Shown piece after piece: positions 8,192-15,914 of a stretch of 53,538 nucleotides of DNA (within the stretch, counting starts at the first letter, position 1; the number at the start of each line of letters is the position of its first letter). The position numbers and the translations under genes were made by a program. The notes below the pieces were generated by a model. It was not told the DNA's origin, ran no database searches, and saw only the letters and a program-made list of their open reading frames with translations. The DNA comes from Pseudomonas alkylphenolica (GTDB lineage Bacteria; Pseudomonadota; Gammaproteobacteria; Pseudomonadales; Pseudomonadaceae): the NCBI RefSeq assembly GCF_004025535.1, contig NZ_QJRG01000050.1, positions 1 through 53,538 on the forward strand, given 5' to 3'.

Positions 8192-9169
8192 ATGAGCACG
8201 AATGAAATTGCACGCGTACAGTTTAATATCGGATGCGCAATAAGTACAGATATGTACTACATGTCTTGCGCATTTGTCCATTCCTCTGAAACGGATTCGT
8301 ATTCAAGAATGTATTTCTACCAAGATAAGACTCCAGGCAAATGGTTTTATCATGACCTTCCTGGTTGGAATGTCATATCGACGGCATTTCCACCAGGTCA
8401 GCCGGTCAGTACGCGAAAAGTTTATGCTCTCAGTGAAGAAGGAGACGTAGAGTGCTTTGGTCGGGACATAACAACTTATGAAAAAATAGCGGATGCAGGC
8501 GTATCAAAAAGCAGCAAGCTGTATGGTTATGTAAACAAGATTTCATTCATTTTTGACACCCTTTATGTTTGTGGCCACAGGGGGCAGGTTTACAAAAGAA
8601 CTCCTGAAGGCTGGGTGCATTTTGATGAGGGGTTGTTGCAAGATGAAATTACAATTACACCAGGTGCGCCTGGTGATTTCATGGAGCAAGTTTCGCAGCT
8701 AATAGAAACTACCATTAGTCTGTTTGATATCAATGGTGTGCAAAACGATATTTATACTGTTGGAGCAAATGGATTCATCGCGCATCAAAATGGTTCGGCT
8801 TGGAGTGTTCTGCCAAAACAAACAGTTGCTGACCTACATGCCATAAATGTCCATAGGGGTGACGTTTTGGTTGTAGGTGCTCGAGCCACTATTTTGTATG
8901 GAAATGCAAGCGCTGGCTTTAGAGTGCTTGGCGGGCATGCCGTGGATGTTGATTTTTACTCAGTCGCTTTATTTAATGATACTTACTATATCGGTGCTAG
9001 CGATGGGGTTTATACGTTAAGCCGGAATGTATTGGCAAAAGTCAATATAGAGGCCAAGGAGGTAACGGGTGTGGAGTCAATAGATGGTGTGATTTGGGCG
9101 CTTGCATCTGACAAATTGCTTCGCTTTAGTGAGGGTGGTTGGGAGGTTTTTACGCATATTGACAACTAG
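8192..9169 (+). CDS. Beta-propeller-like protein B, paralogue of protein A
   Basis: A 325-residue protein with a good AAGGAG ribosome-binding site (8180-8185). It is a clear but diverged paralogue of the preceding propeller gene: the N-terminus VQFNIGCAISTDMYYM corresponds to VTFGSGCAISDKMFYV, and the blades YVCGHRGQVYKRTPEGW, YTVGANGFIAHQNGSAW, LVVGARATILYGN and YIGASDGVYTL line up one-to-one with those of the first copy. No signal peptide or membrane segment. Tandem duplication with divergence is common among immunity genes that track toxin variants; here it is an inference from location. Confidence 0.65.
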   Translation: MSTNEIARVQFNIGCAISTDMYYMSCAFVHSSETDSYSRMYFYQDKTPGKWFYHDLPGWNVISTAFPPGQPVSTRKVYALSEEGDVECFGRDITTYEKIADAGVSKSSKLYGYVNKISFIFDTLYVCGHRGQVYKRTPEGWVHFDEGLLQDEITITPGAPGDFMEQVSQLIETTISLFDINGVQNDIYTVGANGFIAHQNGSAWSVLPKQTVADLHAINVHRGDVLVVGARATILYGNASAGFRVLGGHAVDVDFYSVALFNDTYYIGASDGVYTLSRNVLAKVNIEAKEVTGVESIDGVIWALASDKLLRFSEGGWEVFTHIDN

Positions 9170-9433
9170 TGCTCTAGTTATGCATTTCCGAAGATCTTAT
9201 CTGGTAGAAGCTATGTGTAGGTATCTCGGTAAGAGTGCAAGGGTCGACTGGTTTAGCGTTTTGCATTTAACTGCCATGAATGCGAGGTAGTCGTAATTGA
9301 CGCTGTTATAAGGCGCGAGGTTACAGAGCCACGCACTTTTCCTGTACTCGAGCTATTTCAATTGCTGTGTGCAGGCCATGATTCTGAAAGTATTAAATCA
9401 ACTTGTATCGTTGCATTTAAGCCAGCGAGGAGT
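9170..9433. other. Intergenic region before tssL
   Basis: No convincing gene; short frames here lack ribosome-binding sites and family features. Composition shifts from AT-rich to the normal GC-rich chromosome across this stretch, which marks the right edge of the low-GC immunity block. Confidence 0.5.
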
Positions 9434-10291
9434 ATGCATTTGACTATTTCAAGCAAAGCAAGCCAGGAAAAAGCCGAAAAGTATATGGACGCGTTGACCG
9501 ACACGGACAGCGAAGATGGACAACCCACACAGGCTGCCGAACCCGAAAAGGAATCTGCTGAGCCTGTTTTTGAGGGTTATCTCGCTGACCCGGACTTCCA
9601 GCTGCGGGGCGGCTACGCAAACCTGATGGTGGATGCCGCCATGCCCCTGTTCGGCCTGGTCATGCGCCTGCGCACCCTGGATGCATTGCCCAACATCAAG
9701 GAAGTGCACCAGCAAGTACACAATCAAATCTCCAACATTCGCGAAGAACTGCACCAGCACGGCTATGAGCCCGCGCAGTTGCTGGCGTTCTCGTATGGCC
9801 TGTGCCTTTACATTGACGAAGCTGCCATGGAAAGGCCTTGGGGCAAGAGCAGTTGCTGGAGCCAGAAACCCTTGCTGAGCATCTTCCACGACGAAACCCG
9901 TGGTGGGGAAAAGTTCTTCACCGTGCTCTCCCGCCTGATGCAGGAACCTCAGCGTTATCAGGACGTACTGGAGTTCATGTACTTGGTGCTGTGTCTTGGC
10001 CTGAAGGGTAAGTACGCCATCGCGCCGAAGGGTCAAGAAACCTTGAATGGCCTGATCCAGCAACTTCACGGGATCATCCGTGAACTTCGCGGCCCCATGC
10101 CGGAGGGGGTCTGCGACCCTTACAGCAACGTCGCTCCACGCAACTTTCGGATGAAACGGCAATGGCCGTGGTGGAGCCCGTTGGTGATTTCCGTACTCGT
10201 CATGGCGGTGGGCTATGGGATCTACAGTTACCGCCTGCAGCTGATTACCGCTGAAGTGCTGGAGTCGCTCAACGGCATTTTGCAGCAATGA
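9434..10291 (+). CDS. tssL: TssL/DotU (IcmH) family T6SS membrane protein
   Basis: About 285 residues. The cytoplasmic DotU/IcmH fold is clear (ANLMVDAAMPLFGLVMRLR, LLAFSYGLCLYIDEAAM, CLGLKGKYAI), followed by one C-terminal membrane anchor (WWSPLVISVLVMAVGYGIY). TssL joins TssM and TssJ in the T6SS envelope complex. The start is uncertain: GAGGAG (9427-9432) sits one base before ATG 9434 and at normal distance from TTG 9440; the frame is open further upstream to 9362. It lacks a C-terminal OmpA/peptidoglycan-binding extension. No tssJ, tssK or tssM is seen around it, so it is either at the edge of a cluster mostly outside the window or a stray copy. Confidence 0.88.
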   Translation: MHLTISSKASQEKAEKYMDALTDTDSEDGQPTQAAEPEKESAEPVFEGYLADPDFQLRGGYANLMVDAAMPLFGLVMRLRTLDALPNIKEVHQQVHNQISNIREELHQHGYEPAQLLAFSYGLCLYIDEAAMERPWGKSSCWSQKPLLSIFHDETRGGEKFFTVLSRLMQEPQRYQDVLEFMYLVLCLGLKGKYAIAPKGQETLNGLIQQLHGIIRELRGPMPEGVCDPYSNVAPRNFRMKRQWPWWSPLVISVLVMAVGYGIYSYRLQLITAEVLESLNGILQQ

Positions 10292-10327
10292 CCCGTGGCG
10301 TTGGTGTGTGGGGGAATTACTGTCCGC

Positions 10328-10430
10328 GTAGGAGCGGATTTATCCGCGAAAAAAACCGGACCTGCTGCGCAGTCCATAACGGCGGTCCGGTGTCCCGGTA
10401 AATCCGCTCCCACACCGGTGGGAGCGGGTG
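10328..10430. repeat. REP-type palindromic element between convergent genes
   Basis: Outer arms GTAGGAGCGGATTTATCCGC (10328-10347) and GGTAAATCCGCTCCCAC (about 10397-10413) flank an inner perfect pair ACCGGACC (10355-10362) / GGTCCGGT (10384-10391). A further GGTGGGAGCGGG half-copy follows. This is the P. putida type of REP. Sitting between tssL and the convergent ABC gene, it can act as a bidirectional transcription barrier. Confidence 0.75.
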
Positions 10431-10462
10431 AAGCGCGTCGCCGGCAGCCAACGCCGACAATC

Positions 10463-11251
10463 TCAGTGCAGGATCTGCGCAAGAAAGCCCTTGGCCCGAG
10501 CCGTTTGCGGGTTGTTGAAGAACGCCTCGGGGTGAGCATCTTCGATGATCTGGCCACCGTCGAGAAACAGCACCCGTTCGGCCACCTGACGGGCAAAGCC
10601 CATTTCATGGGTGACGCACAGCATGGTCATGCCGGTATCGGCAAGTTTCACCAGCACGTCGAGCACTTCAGCGACCATTTCCGGGTCCAGCGCCGAGGTC
10701 GGTTCGTCAAACAGCATGATTTTCGGCTTCATGCACAGCGCACGGGCAATCGCCACCCGTTGTTGCTGGCCACCAGACAGCTGGCTGGGGTATTTGCTGG
10801 CCTGGCTCTCAATGCCCACTTTGTTCAGATAAAACCGGGCCCGCTCTTCGGCTTCCTTGCGCGACAGGCCGCGCACGCTCATCGGTGCCAGGGTGCAGTT
10901 GTCCAGCACGCTCATGTGCGGGAACAGGTTGAAGTGCTGGAACACCATGCCGATCTCGCTGCGTACTTCGCCCGCCTGACGGGTGGTTTGCGCAAGGTCG
11001 GTGTCGTTGACGCGGATATGGCCCTTTTCGGCGATTTCCAACCGGTTGATGCAGCGGATCAGGGTGGACTTGCCCGAGCCCGAGGGCCCGCACAGTACGA
11101 TGCGTTCACCTTCGCGCACGTTCAGGTTGATATCGCGTAATACGTGGTAAGCACCGTAGTGCTTGTTCAGGCCCTCGATGTTGATCACAACCTTGCGCGC
11201 GTCAGGCTGCGCAACAGTAGCAGGGGTAGCAAGGCTCAGTGAGGCGGTCAT
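10463..11251 (-). CDS. Amino acid ABC transporter ATP-binding protein
   Basis: A 262-residue ATPase of the polar amino acid uptake family (GlnQ/HisP/AotP type). Walker A GPSGSGKS is at residues 55-62, the signature LSGGQQQR begins at 158, Walker B IMLFDEP is at 178-184 and the switch His is in CVTHEMGF. About 20 N-terminal residues precede the usual family start. It is the last gene of a leftward cluster with two permeases, a binding protein and a D-amino acid dehydrogenase, so it probably powers uptake of D-lysine or another basic amino acid. Substrate is inferred from the neighbouring dpkA. Confidence 0.92.
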   Translation of the reverse strand: MTASLSLATPATVAQPDARKVVINIEGLNKHYGAYHVLRDINLNVREGERIVLCGPSGSGKSTLIRCINRLEIAEKGHIRVNDTDLAQTTRQAGEVRSEIGMVFQHFNLFPHMSVLDNCTLAPMSVRGLSRKEAEERARFYLNKVGIESQASKYPSQLSGGQQQRVAIARALCMKPKIMLFDEPTSALDPEMVAEVLDVLVKLADTGMTMLCVTHEMGFARQVAERVLFLDGGQIIEDAHPEAFFNNPQTARAKGFLAQILH

Positions 11252-11269
11252 GTTGTTATTCTCCCGCTA

Positions 11270-12511
11270 TCAATTGAAGCGTGCAGCGCTGTAGGGCGCA
11301 GGGTCGGTAAAGGGTGTTTCGCCGGTCATCATTTCCGCCAGCAGGCGGCCACTGACCGGCCCCAGGGTGAGACCGTGGTGGGCATGGCCGAAGTTGAACC
11401 ACAGGCCCTTGTGCTGCGCAGCCGGGCCGATCACCGGGCGCATGTCCGGCAGGCACGGGCGGCGACCCAGCCAGGGCTTGGCATCGAGGCGCTGGCCCAG
11501 TGGGAAGATCTTGCGCGCCAAGGCTTCGCAGCGCTTGAGCTGGATCTCGTTGACGGCATCGCCGCTGGCGGCGAACTCAATCCCGGTGGTCAGGCGGATG
11601 CCCTGCGCCATGGGGGCCAGCACGTAGCCGCCCTGGGCATCGCAGATCGAGTGTTTGAGTTCGGCACCGGCGCTGCTCTGGTAGTGCATGTGATAGCCGC
11701 GCTTGATCTCCAGCGGGATCCGGTAACCCAGCGGTTTGAACACGTCGCCGGCCTGTGGGCCAAGGGCAATCACCACCTCGGCAGCGGTGACCGGGCCCTG
11801 GCGGCTGTCTACCTGCCACTCGCTGTCGATCCGGCGCAGGGTGCGCGCGTCACCGTGAATGAACTGGCCGCCGCGTTTGACGAACAGTGCCGCGTAGCCG
11901 CGGGTCAGGCCGCCGGGGTTGGTGACAGTCTTGGGGTCGAGCCAGTGAATGCCGCCGACCACGTTGTCGCTGAGGTTGCCCTCACGCGCATGCACTTGCT
12001 GGCGGTCGAGGATATCGTAGCTAAGGCCGTAAGGCTTGAGCGCGTGGGCGTCGGCCTGGGCCTTGCTGAACGCCGAGTCGTTGCGAAACACCTCGATCCA
12101 GCCATTGGCCTTGATCAGCTCGCCCAGCCCGGCGGCATCGATCAGGGCATCGTGTTCTTCGACGCAGCGCTCTACCAACGGCAGCATGGCGCGGGTCGCG
12201 ACACTCAGGCCGGCAGGCGAGGAATTCTGCCAGTACTTGAACAGCCACGGGGCAACCTTGGGCAGGTGAACGGGGCTGTAGCGTACATCGGACTGGCGAT
12301 TGAGCCCGTAACGCAGCAGGCTCGACAGCTCGCGGGGGAAGGCATAGGGGATTACGCTGGAGCGCTCGATCAGGCCGGCGTTGCCATGGCTGGTGCCGCT
12401 GCCCGGTTCATCACGGTCGATGAGGATGACCTTGCGGCCGCGGGCCTGCAGGTGAAGCGCCGTACTGACACCGACGATGCCGGCGCCCAGAACGATGGTT
12501 TGACAGTGCAT
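11270..12511 (-). CDS. amaD: FAD-dependent D-amino acid dehydrogenase (DadA/AmaD-like)
   Basis: A 413-residue DAO-family flavoenzyme. The dinucleotide-binding VLGAGIVGVSTAL begins near residue 8, and the C-terminal RPCLPDMRPVIGPA and WFNFGHAHHGLTLGP are typical of DadA. ATG 12511 is chosen because GAGGACC lies six bases upstream; a GTG at 12526 is less well placed. It sits inside the ABC cluster between the ATPase and permease genes, matching the P. putida D-lysine locus in which this gene is called amaD. It should oxidise D-lysine or other D-amino acids to the 2-keto acid, which cyclises to delta1-piperideine-2-carboxylate, the DpkA substrate. The symbol rests on recalled gene order. Confidence 0.82.
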   Translation of the reverse strand: MHCQTIVLGAGIVGVSTALHLQARGRKVILIDRDEPGSGTSHGNAGLIERSSVIPYAFPRELSSLLRYGLNRQSDVRYSPVHLPKVAPWLFKYWQNSSPAGLSVATRAMLPLVERCVEEHDALIDAAGLGELIKANGWIEVFRNDSAFSKAQADAHALKPYGLSYDILDRQQVHAREGNLSDNVVGGIHWLDPKTVTNPGGLTRGYAALFVKRGGQFIHGDARTLRRIDSEWQVDSRQGPVTAAEVVIALGPQAGDVFKPLGYRIPLEIKRGYHMHYQSSAGAELKHSICDAQGGYVLAPMAQGIRLTTGIEFAASGDAVNEIQLKRCEALARKIFPLGQRLDAKPWLGRRPCLPDMRPVIGPAAQHKGLWFNFGHAHHGLTLGPVSGRLLAEMMTGETPFTDPAPYSAARFN

Positions 12512-12536
12512 TGGAACGGTCCTCACAAACAGGCAA

Positions 12537-13247
12537 TCAGTGCAGGTGGCGGCCCAGGCGGGCTTCTATGTGTTTGAGGCTGCGGCGCACGATCTCGACG
12601 ATCAGCAGGTAGAGCACGGCGGCCCACAGGTAGATCTGGAAGTCGAAGCTGCGCGAGAACGCCAGCTTGGTCACGCCCATCAGGTCATAGATGGTCACCA
12701 GCGAGGCAATCGCGCTGGCCTTGATCATCAGAATCAGTTCATTACCCAGCGGGCCGATGGCGACGATCATCGATTGCGGCAGGATCACTTTGAAGAAGGT
12801 GGTCGAGCGTTTCAGGCTCAAGGCCTTGGCCGCCTCGTACTGGCCAGGGGCAACGGCCAGCAGCGCGCCGCGAAAGATCTCCGCCTGGTAGGCCGCAGTG
12901 TTGAGGACGAAGGCGAGCAGGGTGCAGTACCAGGCTTCGCGGAAGAACCACCACAACCCCACGTCCTGCCAGAAGCCTTTGAGCGAGCCCAGGCCGTAGT
13001 ACAGCAGGAACAGTTGGGCCAGCAGCGGTGAGCCGCGAAAGAAGTAGATGTAGCCGGCGCTCAGTCGCTGCAACAGCAGGTTGTTGGACAACCGCGCCAG
13101 CGCCAGCAGCATGCCGAGCAGGGCACCGAGAGTAAACGAGATGGCCACCAGCTTGCCGGTCACCAGCAGCCCGTCGATAAAGCGCGGGCCGTAGCGTTCC
13201 AACAGGTCGGGGTCGAGCACCAGCGCCAGCAGTTGATCGAAGCTCAT
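12537..13247 (-). CDS. Amino acid ABC transporter permease
   Basis: A 236-residue inner-membrane permease of the HisM/GlnP family with several hydrophobic helices and the cytoplasmic EAA loop (YEAAKALSLKRSTTFFKVILPQS). Its start overlaps the stop of the second permease gene by 4 bp, so the two are translationally coupled and probably form a heterodimer with the ATPase encoded at 10463. Confidence 0.92.
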   Translation of the reverse strand: MSFDQLLALVLDPDLLERYGPRFIDGLLVTGKLVAISFTLGALLGMLLALARLSNNLLLQRLSAGYIYFFRGSPLLAQLFLLYYGLGSLKGFWQDVGLWWFFREAWYCTLLAFVLNTAAYQAEIFRGALLAVAPGQYEAAKALSLKRSTTFFKVILPQSMIVAIGPLGNELILMIKASAIASLVTIYDLMGVTKLAFSRSFDFQIYLWAAVLYLLIVEIVRRSLKHIEARLGRHLH

Positions 13248-13963
13248 GTCCGGGCACTCCGCAGGTGGCGACTGAAATACTGCTCGATAAACACAAAGAC
13301 CCGGCCCGACAGGGCGGAGAACAGCAGGTAGCCGAGGCAGGCGACGCCGTAGAAGAACATCGGCTCCTTGGTCACGCTCACGGCCAGGTTGGTCTGGCGC
13401 ATCAGGTCGACCAGCGAAATGGTCGACACCAGCGAGGTGTCCTTGAGCAGCGACAGCCAGTTGTTCGACAACCCTGGCATGGCAATGCGCACCAGTTGCG
13501 GGAAGATCACCTTGCGAAAGGTGGTGGCCTTGCTCAGGCCCAGGGCTTGGGAGGCTTCGTATTGGCCCTTGGCCACAGTTTTGAAAGCGCCCAGCCAGAT
13601 CTCACTGGAGAACGCGGCGAACACCAGGCTGAAGGCGACCATGGCGGCGAGGAAGGTGTTGATCATCACCTCACCTTCGTAGCCCATGGCGGCGAGGATT
13701 TTTTGCGCGGCGATCTGGCAGCCGTAATAGATGATCAACAGCGTCAGCAGTTCCGGCAGGCCGCGGAACACCGTAGAAAAAACCGTAGCCACGGCGCGCG
13801 GAAAGCGCTTGCGCGAGCGCGCCATCAAGGCCACTCCCAGGCCAAGCGGCAAGCCGATGGGCAGGCAGGCGAGGGCCAGCGAAATGGTGACCAGGGCGCC
13901 GGCGAGCAGGGCCTGGCCCCAGCCGCCACTGGCGAAGGAAAGCAGTGACAATTGTTCGAGCAT
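13244..13963 (-). CDS. Amino acid ABC transporter permease
   Basis: A 239-residue HisQ-type permease; the EAA loop reads YEASQALGLSKATTFRKVIFPQ. ATG 13963 is preferred over an upstream in-frame start at 13990 because GAGAGGG lies seven bases before it. It pairs with the overlapping permease gene downstream. A REP-type palindrome separates it from the binding-protein gene, which often reduces expression of membrane components relative to the binding protein. Confidence 0.92.
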   Translation of the reverse strand: MLEQLSLLSFASGGWGQALLAGALVTISLALACLPIGLPLGLGVALMARSRKRFPRAVATVFSTVFRGLPELLTLLIIYYGCQIAAQKILAAMGYEGEVMINTFLAAMVAFSLVFAAFSSEIWLGAFKTVAKGQYEASQALGLSKATTFRKVIFPQLVRIAMPGLSNNWLSLLKDTSLVSTISLVDLMRQTNLAVSVTKEPMFFYGVACLGYLLFSALSGRVFVFIEQYFSRHLRSART

Positions 13964-13995
13964 GCTCAAACCCTCTCGCAAGACAGACACACAGC

Positions 13996-14085
13996 CCTGT
14001 GGAAGCCGGCCTTGCCAGCGATGGCATCGACGCGCAATCAGTCAGTGCGCGGCGTCTGCATCGCTGGCAAGGCCAGCGCCCACAG
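13996..14085. repeat. Inverted repeat (REP-like) between binding-protein and permease genes
   Basis: The 28-base left arm at 13996-14023 contains GGCCTTGCCAGCGATG and is inverted, with two or three mismatches, at 14058-14085 (CATCGCTGGCAAGGCC). Between them is a 34-base spacer with its own short GC pairing. It could stabilise the upstream sbp message or attenuate read-through into the permease genes. A half-copy (ATCGCTGGCAAGCCAGC) recurs at about 16956-16972. Confidence 0.7.
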
Positions 14086-14106
14086 GTCCCTCACAGGACG
14101 TGAGAT

Positions 14107-14865
14107 TTACTGGTAGATATCGAAGTCGAAGTAACGACTGGCGATCTTCTGGTAGGTACCGTTGGCGACGATTTCGTCCAGGGCCTTGTTCAGGCGCTCG
14201 CGCAGGGCTTCGTCTTCCTTGCGCACGGCAATCGAGGCGTCTGCCTTGGTGCCATTGACGTCACCGAGGATATGGCAGCAGTCCTTGCCGGCCTTGCCCA
14301 GCCACTCGGTCAGCGGGAACTTGTCGGCAATCACGCCGTCCAGGCGCCCGGCCGCGAGGTCGGCGTTGGCTTCATCGAGGGTAGGGTAGAGTTTGACGTC
14401 GGCACCGGCCTTGCCGTAGACGTCCTCGGCGTAGATGGCCTGGGTGGAGGAGGCCTGCGCGCCGACGGTGTAGCCTTTGAAGTCGGTTTGCGCGTCGGTG
14501 ATCTTGCTGTCCTTGGGCACGGCGACCGACAGCGGCGTCTTGTAGTAGTGGTTGGTGAAGGCGATCTTTTTACGACGCTCTTCGGTATTGATCATCGAGG
14601 CCACCACCGCGTCGTACTTCTTCGCCATCAGCGCCGGAATGATGCCTTCCCAGTCCTGGGCCACCAGCGTGCACTCGACTTTCATCTGCTCGCACAGCGC
14701 CTTGCTGATGTCGACGTCAAAGCCATGCAACTGGTTATCCGAGTCGACATAGTTGAACGGCGGGTAAGCGCCTTCGGTGGCGATCTTCAGGGTTTCGGCC
14801 TGGGCCAGGGTGGCACCGGCGAGCAGCAGGGCGCACGCACCTGCAAAGCGGATAACGGGTTTCAT
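14107..14865 (-). CDS. Periplasmic amino acid-binding protein (SBP family 3)
   Basis: A 252-residue binding protein with a signal peptide of about 23 residues (ending LLLAGATLAQA, cut before ETLKIATEG). The family-3 signature GFDVDISKALCEQM and the ligand-contact segments PPFNYVD and DAVVASM..TEERRKK are clear, as in lysine/arginine/ornithine-binding proteins. An upstream in-frame start (14973) would add an implausible leader and overlap the rpiR gene. First structural gene of the leftward ABC set; the ligand is probably lysine or a related basic amino acid. Confidence 0.92.
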   Translation of the reverse strand: MKPVIRFAGACALLLAGATLAQAETLKIATEGAYPPFNYVDSDNQLHGFDVDISKALCEQMKVECTLVAQDWEGIIPALMAKKYDAVVASMINTEERRKKIAFTNHYYKTPLSVAVPKDSKITDAQTDFKGYTVGAQASSTQAIYAEDVYGKAGADVKLYPTLDEANADLAAGRLDGVIADKFPLTEWLGKAGKDCCHILGDVNGTKADASIAVRKEDEALRERLNKALDEIVANGTYQKIASRYFDFDIYQ

Positions 14866-14896
14866 GTCACACCTCGATCTGTTGTTTGCACTCTTG

Positions 14897-15772
14897 CTAT
14901 TGTTTGCTCGCTGACGTGTAGCCAACGAATTCATTGTGTAGAGCGGCAGTTGCTTCCAAGCGTTTTTCAACATCCGGTCCGAGCTTCTTGCAGACCTCGT
15001 TGACCATCAGGTGTACCCACGACAGCATGGTCGCGGTCGACTCCCAAAACAGATTGAACTCGGTGGGGATGCGGAACACTTCATCGGCGTTGGCATCGGC
15101 CCAGTCACAAAAGGTATCGGTCACCAGGGTGACGGCGATGCCCGCTTCGCGTGCCTTGCGGCACAGGGTCAGGGCATGGCGTGAATAGCGGCGCGCCTCG
15201 AAGACCACCAGGGCGCAGTCGGCCGGGTTGCTGAGCAACACCTCGCCAAAATGCCCGGCACTGCCGTCGACCACCTGCACGCCGTCGCGCAGGTATTGCA
15301 GCAAGTGGGTCATGCACAGGGCGACGCCGCGCTCGGTCTGAAAGCCGGCGATAAACACTTTGCGGCGCTGGGCCAGGCGCTGGCTGACCACTTGCCAGGC
15401 GGGGGTGCGGCTGTATTCGTAAACCCGCACCAGCGCGCCGACTTCCTGTTCCAGGCTGCGTGCCAGGCCGGCGGCGTCTTTGCCGTGCTGTTGGCGAAAT
15501 TCCTGCAGCCGGTCACCGACCAGCCAGGGGCCATCGCCCAGGTCGTCCTTGAGGTCATGTTTGAGTGCCTTGAGGTGCTCGTAACCCAGTGCCCGGCAAA
15601 ACCGGCCGACACTGGACTCGCTGACGCCAATTTTCGCCGCCAGGCTGGCGGAGGTCTCAAAGGGCAAGTCGGTGAGGTTGGCGAGCATGTAGCTGGCGAT
15701 CTTGCGCCCGGACGCCGCTGCGTTGTGCAGGCTGTTTTCCAGACGTTGTTTGATCGGTTGGCTCACGGTCAT
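14897..15772 (-). CDS. RpiR/MurR-family transcriptional regulator
   Basis: A 291-residue regulator: N-terminal RpiR helix-turn-helix (TSASLAAKIGVSESSVGRFCRALGYEHLKALKHDL) and a C-terminal SIS domain (KVFIAGFQTERGVAL, CALVVFEARRYSRHALTLCRKAREAGIAVTLVTD). RpiR SIS domains usually sense phosphosugars, but in this D-lysine context the ligand may be an amino acid derivative. It is divergent from dpkA, and the shared 142-bp promoter carries two clean palindromes that are its likely operators. ATG 15772 is preferred to GTG 15790. Confidence 0.9.
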   Translation of the reverse strand: MTVSQPIKQRLENSLHNAAASGRKIASYMLANLTDLPFETSASLAAKIGVSESSVGRFCRALGYEHLKALKHDLKDDLGDGPWLVGDRLQEFRQQHGKDAAGLARSLEQEVGALVRVYEYSRTPAWQVVSQRLAQRRKVFIAGFQTERGVALCMTHLLQYLRDGVQVVDGSAGHFGEVLLSNPADCALVVFEARRYSRHALTLCRKAREAGIAVTLVTDTFCDWADANADEVFRIPTEFNLFWESTATMLSWVHLMVNEVCKKLGPDVEKRLEATAALHNEFVGYTSASKQ

Positions 15773-15796
15773 TCTCGAAGGCAGTTGCACGTTGAA

Positions 15797-15818
15797 ACAG
15801 AAAATGAATGTTTTCTGT
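15797..15818. promoter_or_regulatory. Palindrome 1 in rpiR-dpkA promoter (candidate RpiR operator)
   Basis: ACAGAAAA (15797-15804) and TTTTCTGT (15811-15818) are perfect inverted arms around the spacer TGAATG. The site is 25 bp before the rpiR start codon and about 100 bp before dpkA, a suitable place for autoregulation. Confidence 0.6.
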
Positions 15819-15832
15819 CATCAAGTCAATAT

Positions 15833-15851
15833 TTGACAGTTTGCTGTCACA
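15833..15851. promoter_or_regulatory. Palindrome 2 in rpiR-dpkA promoter (candidate RpiR operator)
   Basis: TGACAG (15834-15839), spacer TTTG, then CTGTCA (15844-15849), a perfect inverted repeat with T/A-rich flanks. Both palindromes share the ACAG/CTGT core, which supports one regulator binding both. Confidence 0.55.
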
Positions 15852-15914
15852 AGAGGAAAGTTTCGCCATTGCTCATCGCTGTCGCCCACTCCAAATCCAA
15901 TAAGGGAGCTTCAG

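Noticed and set aside
10328..10430. Possible CRISPR or IS end at the repeated GGGAGCGG sequences
   Set aside because: No regular repeat-spacer structure, and the same sequence recurs as REP pairs at 20368 and 47341, typical of P. putida.
11375..12577. Plus-strand frame of 400 codons opposite the D-amino acid dehydrogenase
   Set aside because: The minus strand carries the FAD-binding motif and family signatures; this is a shadow.
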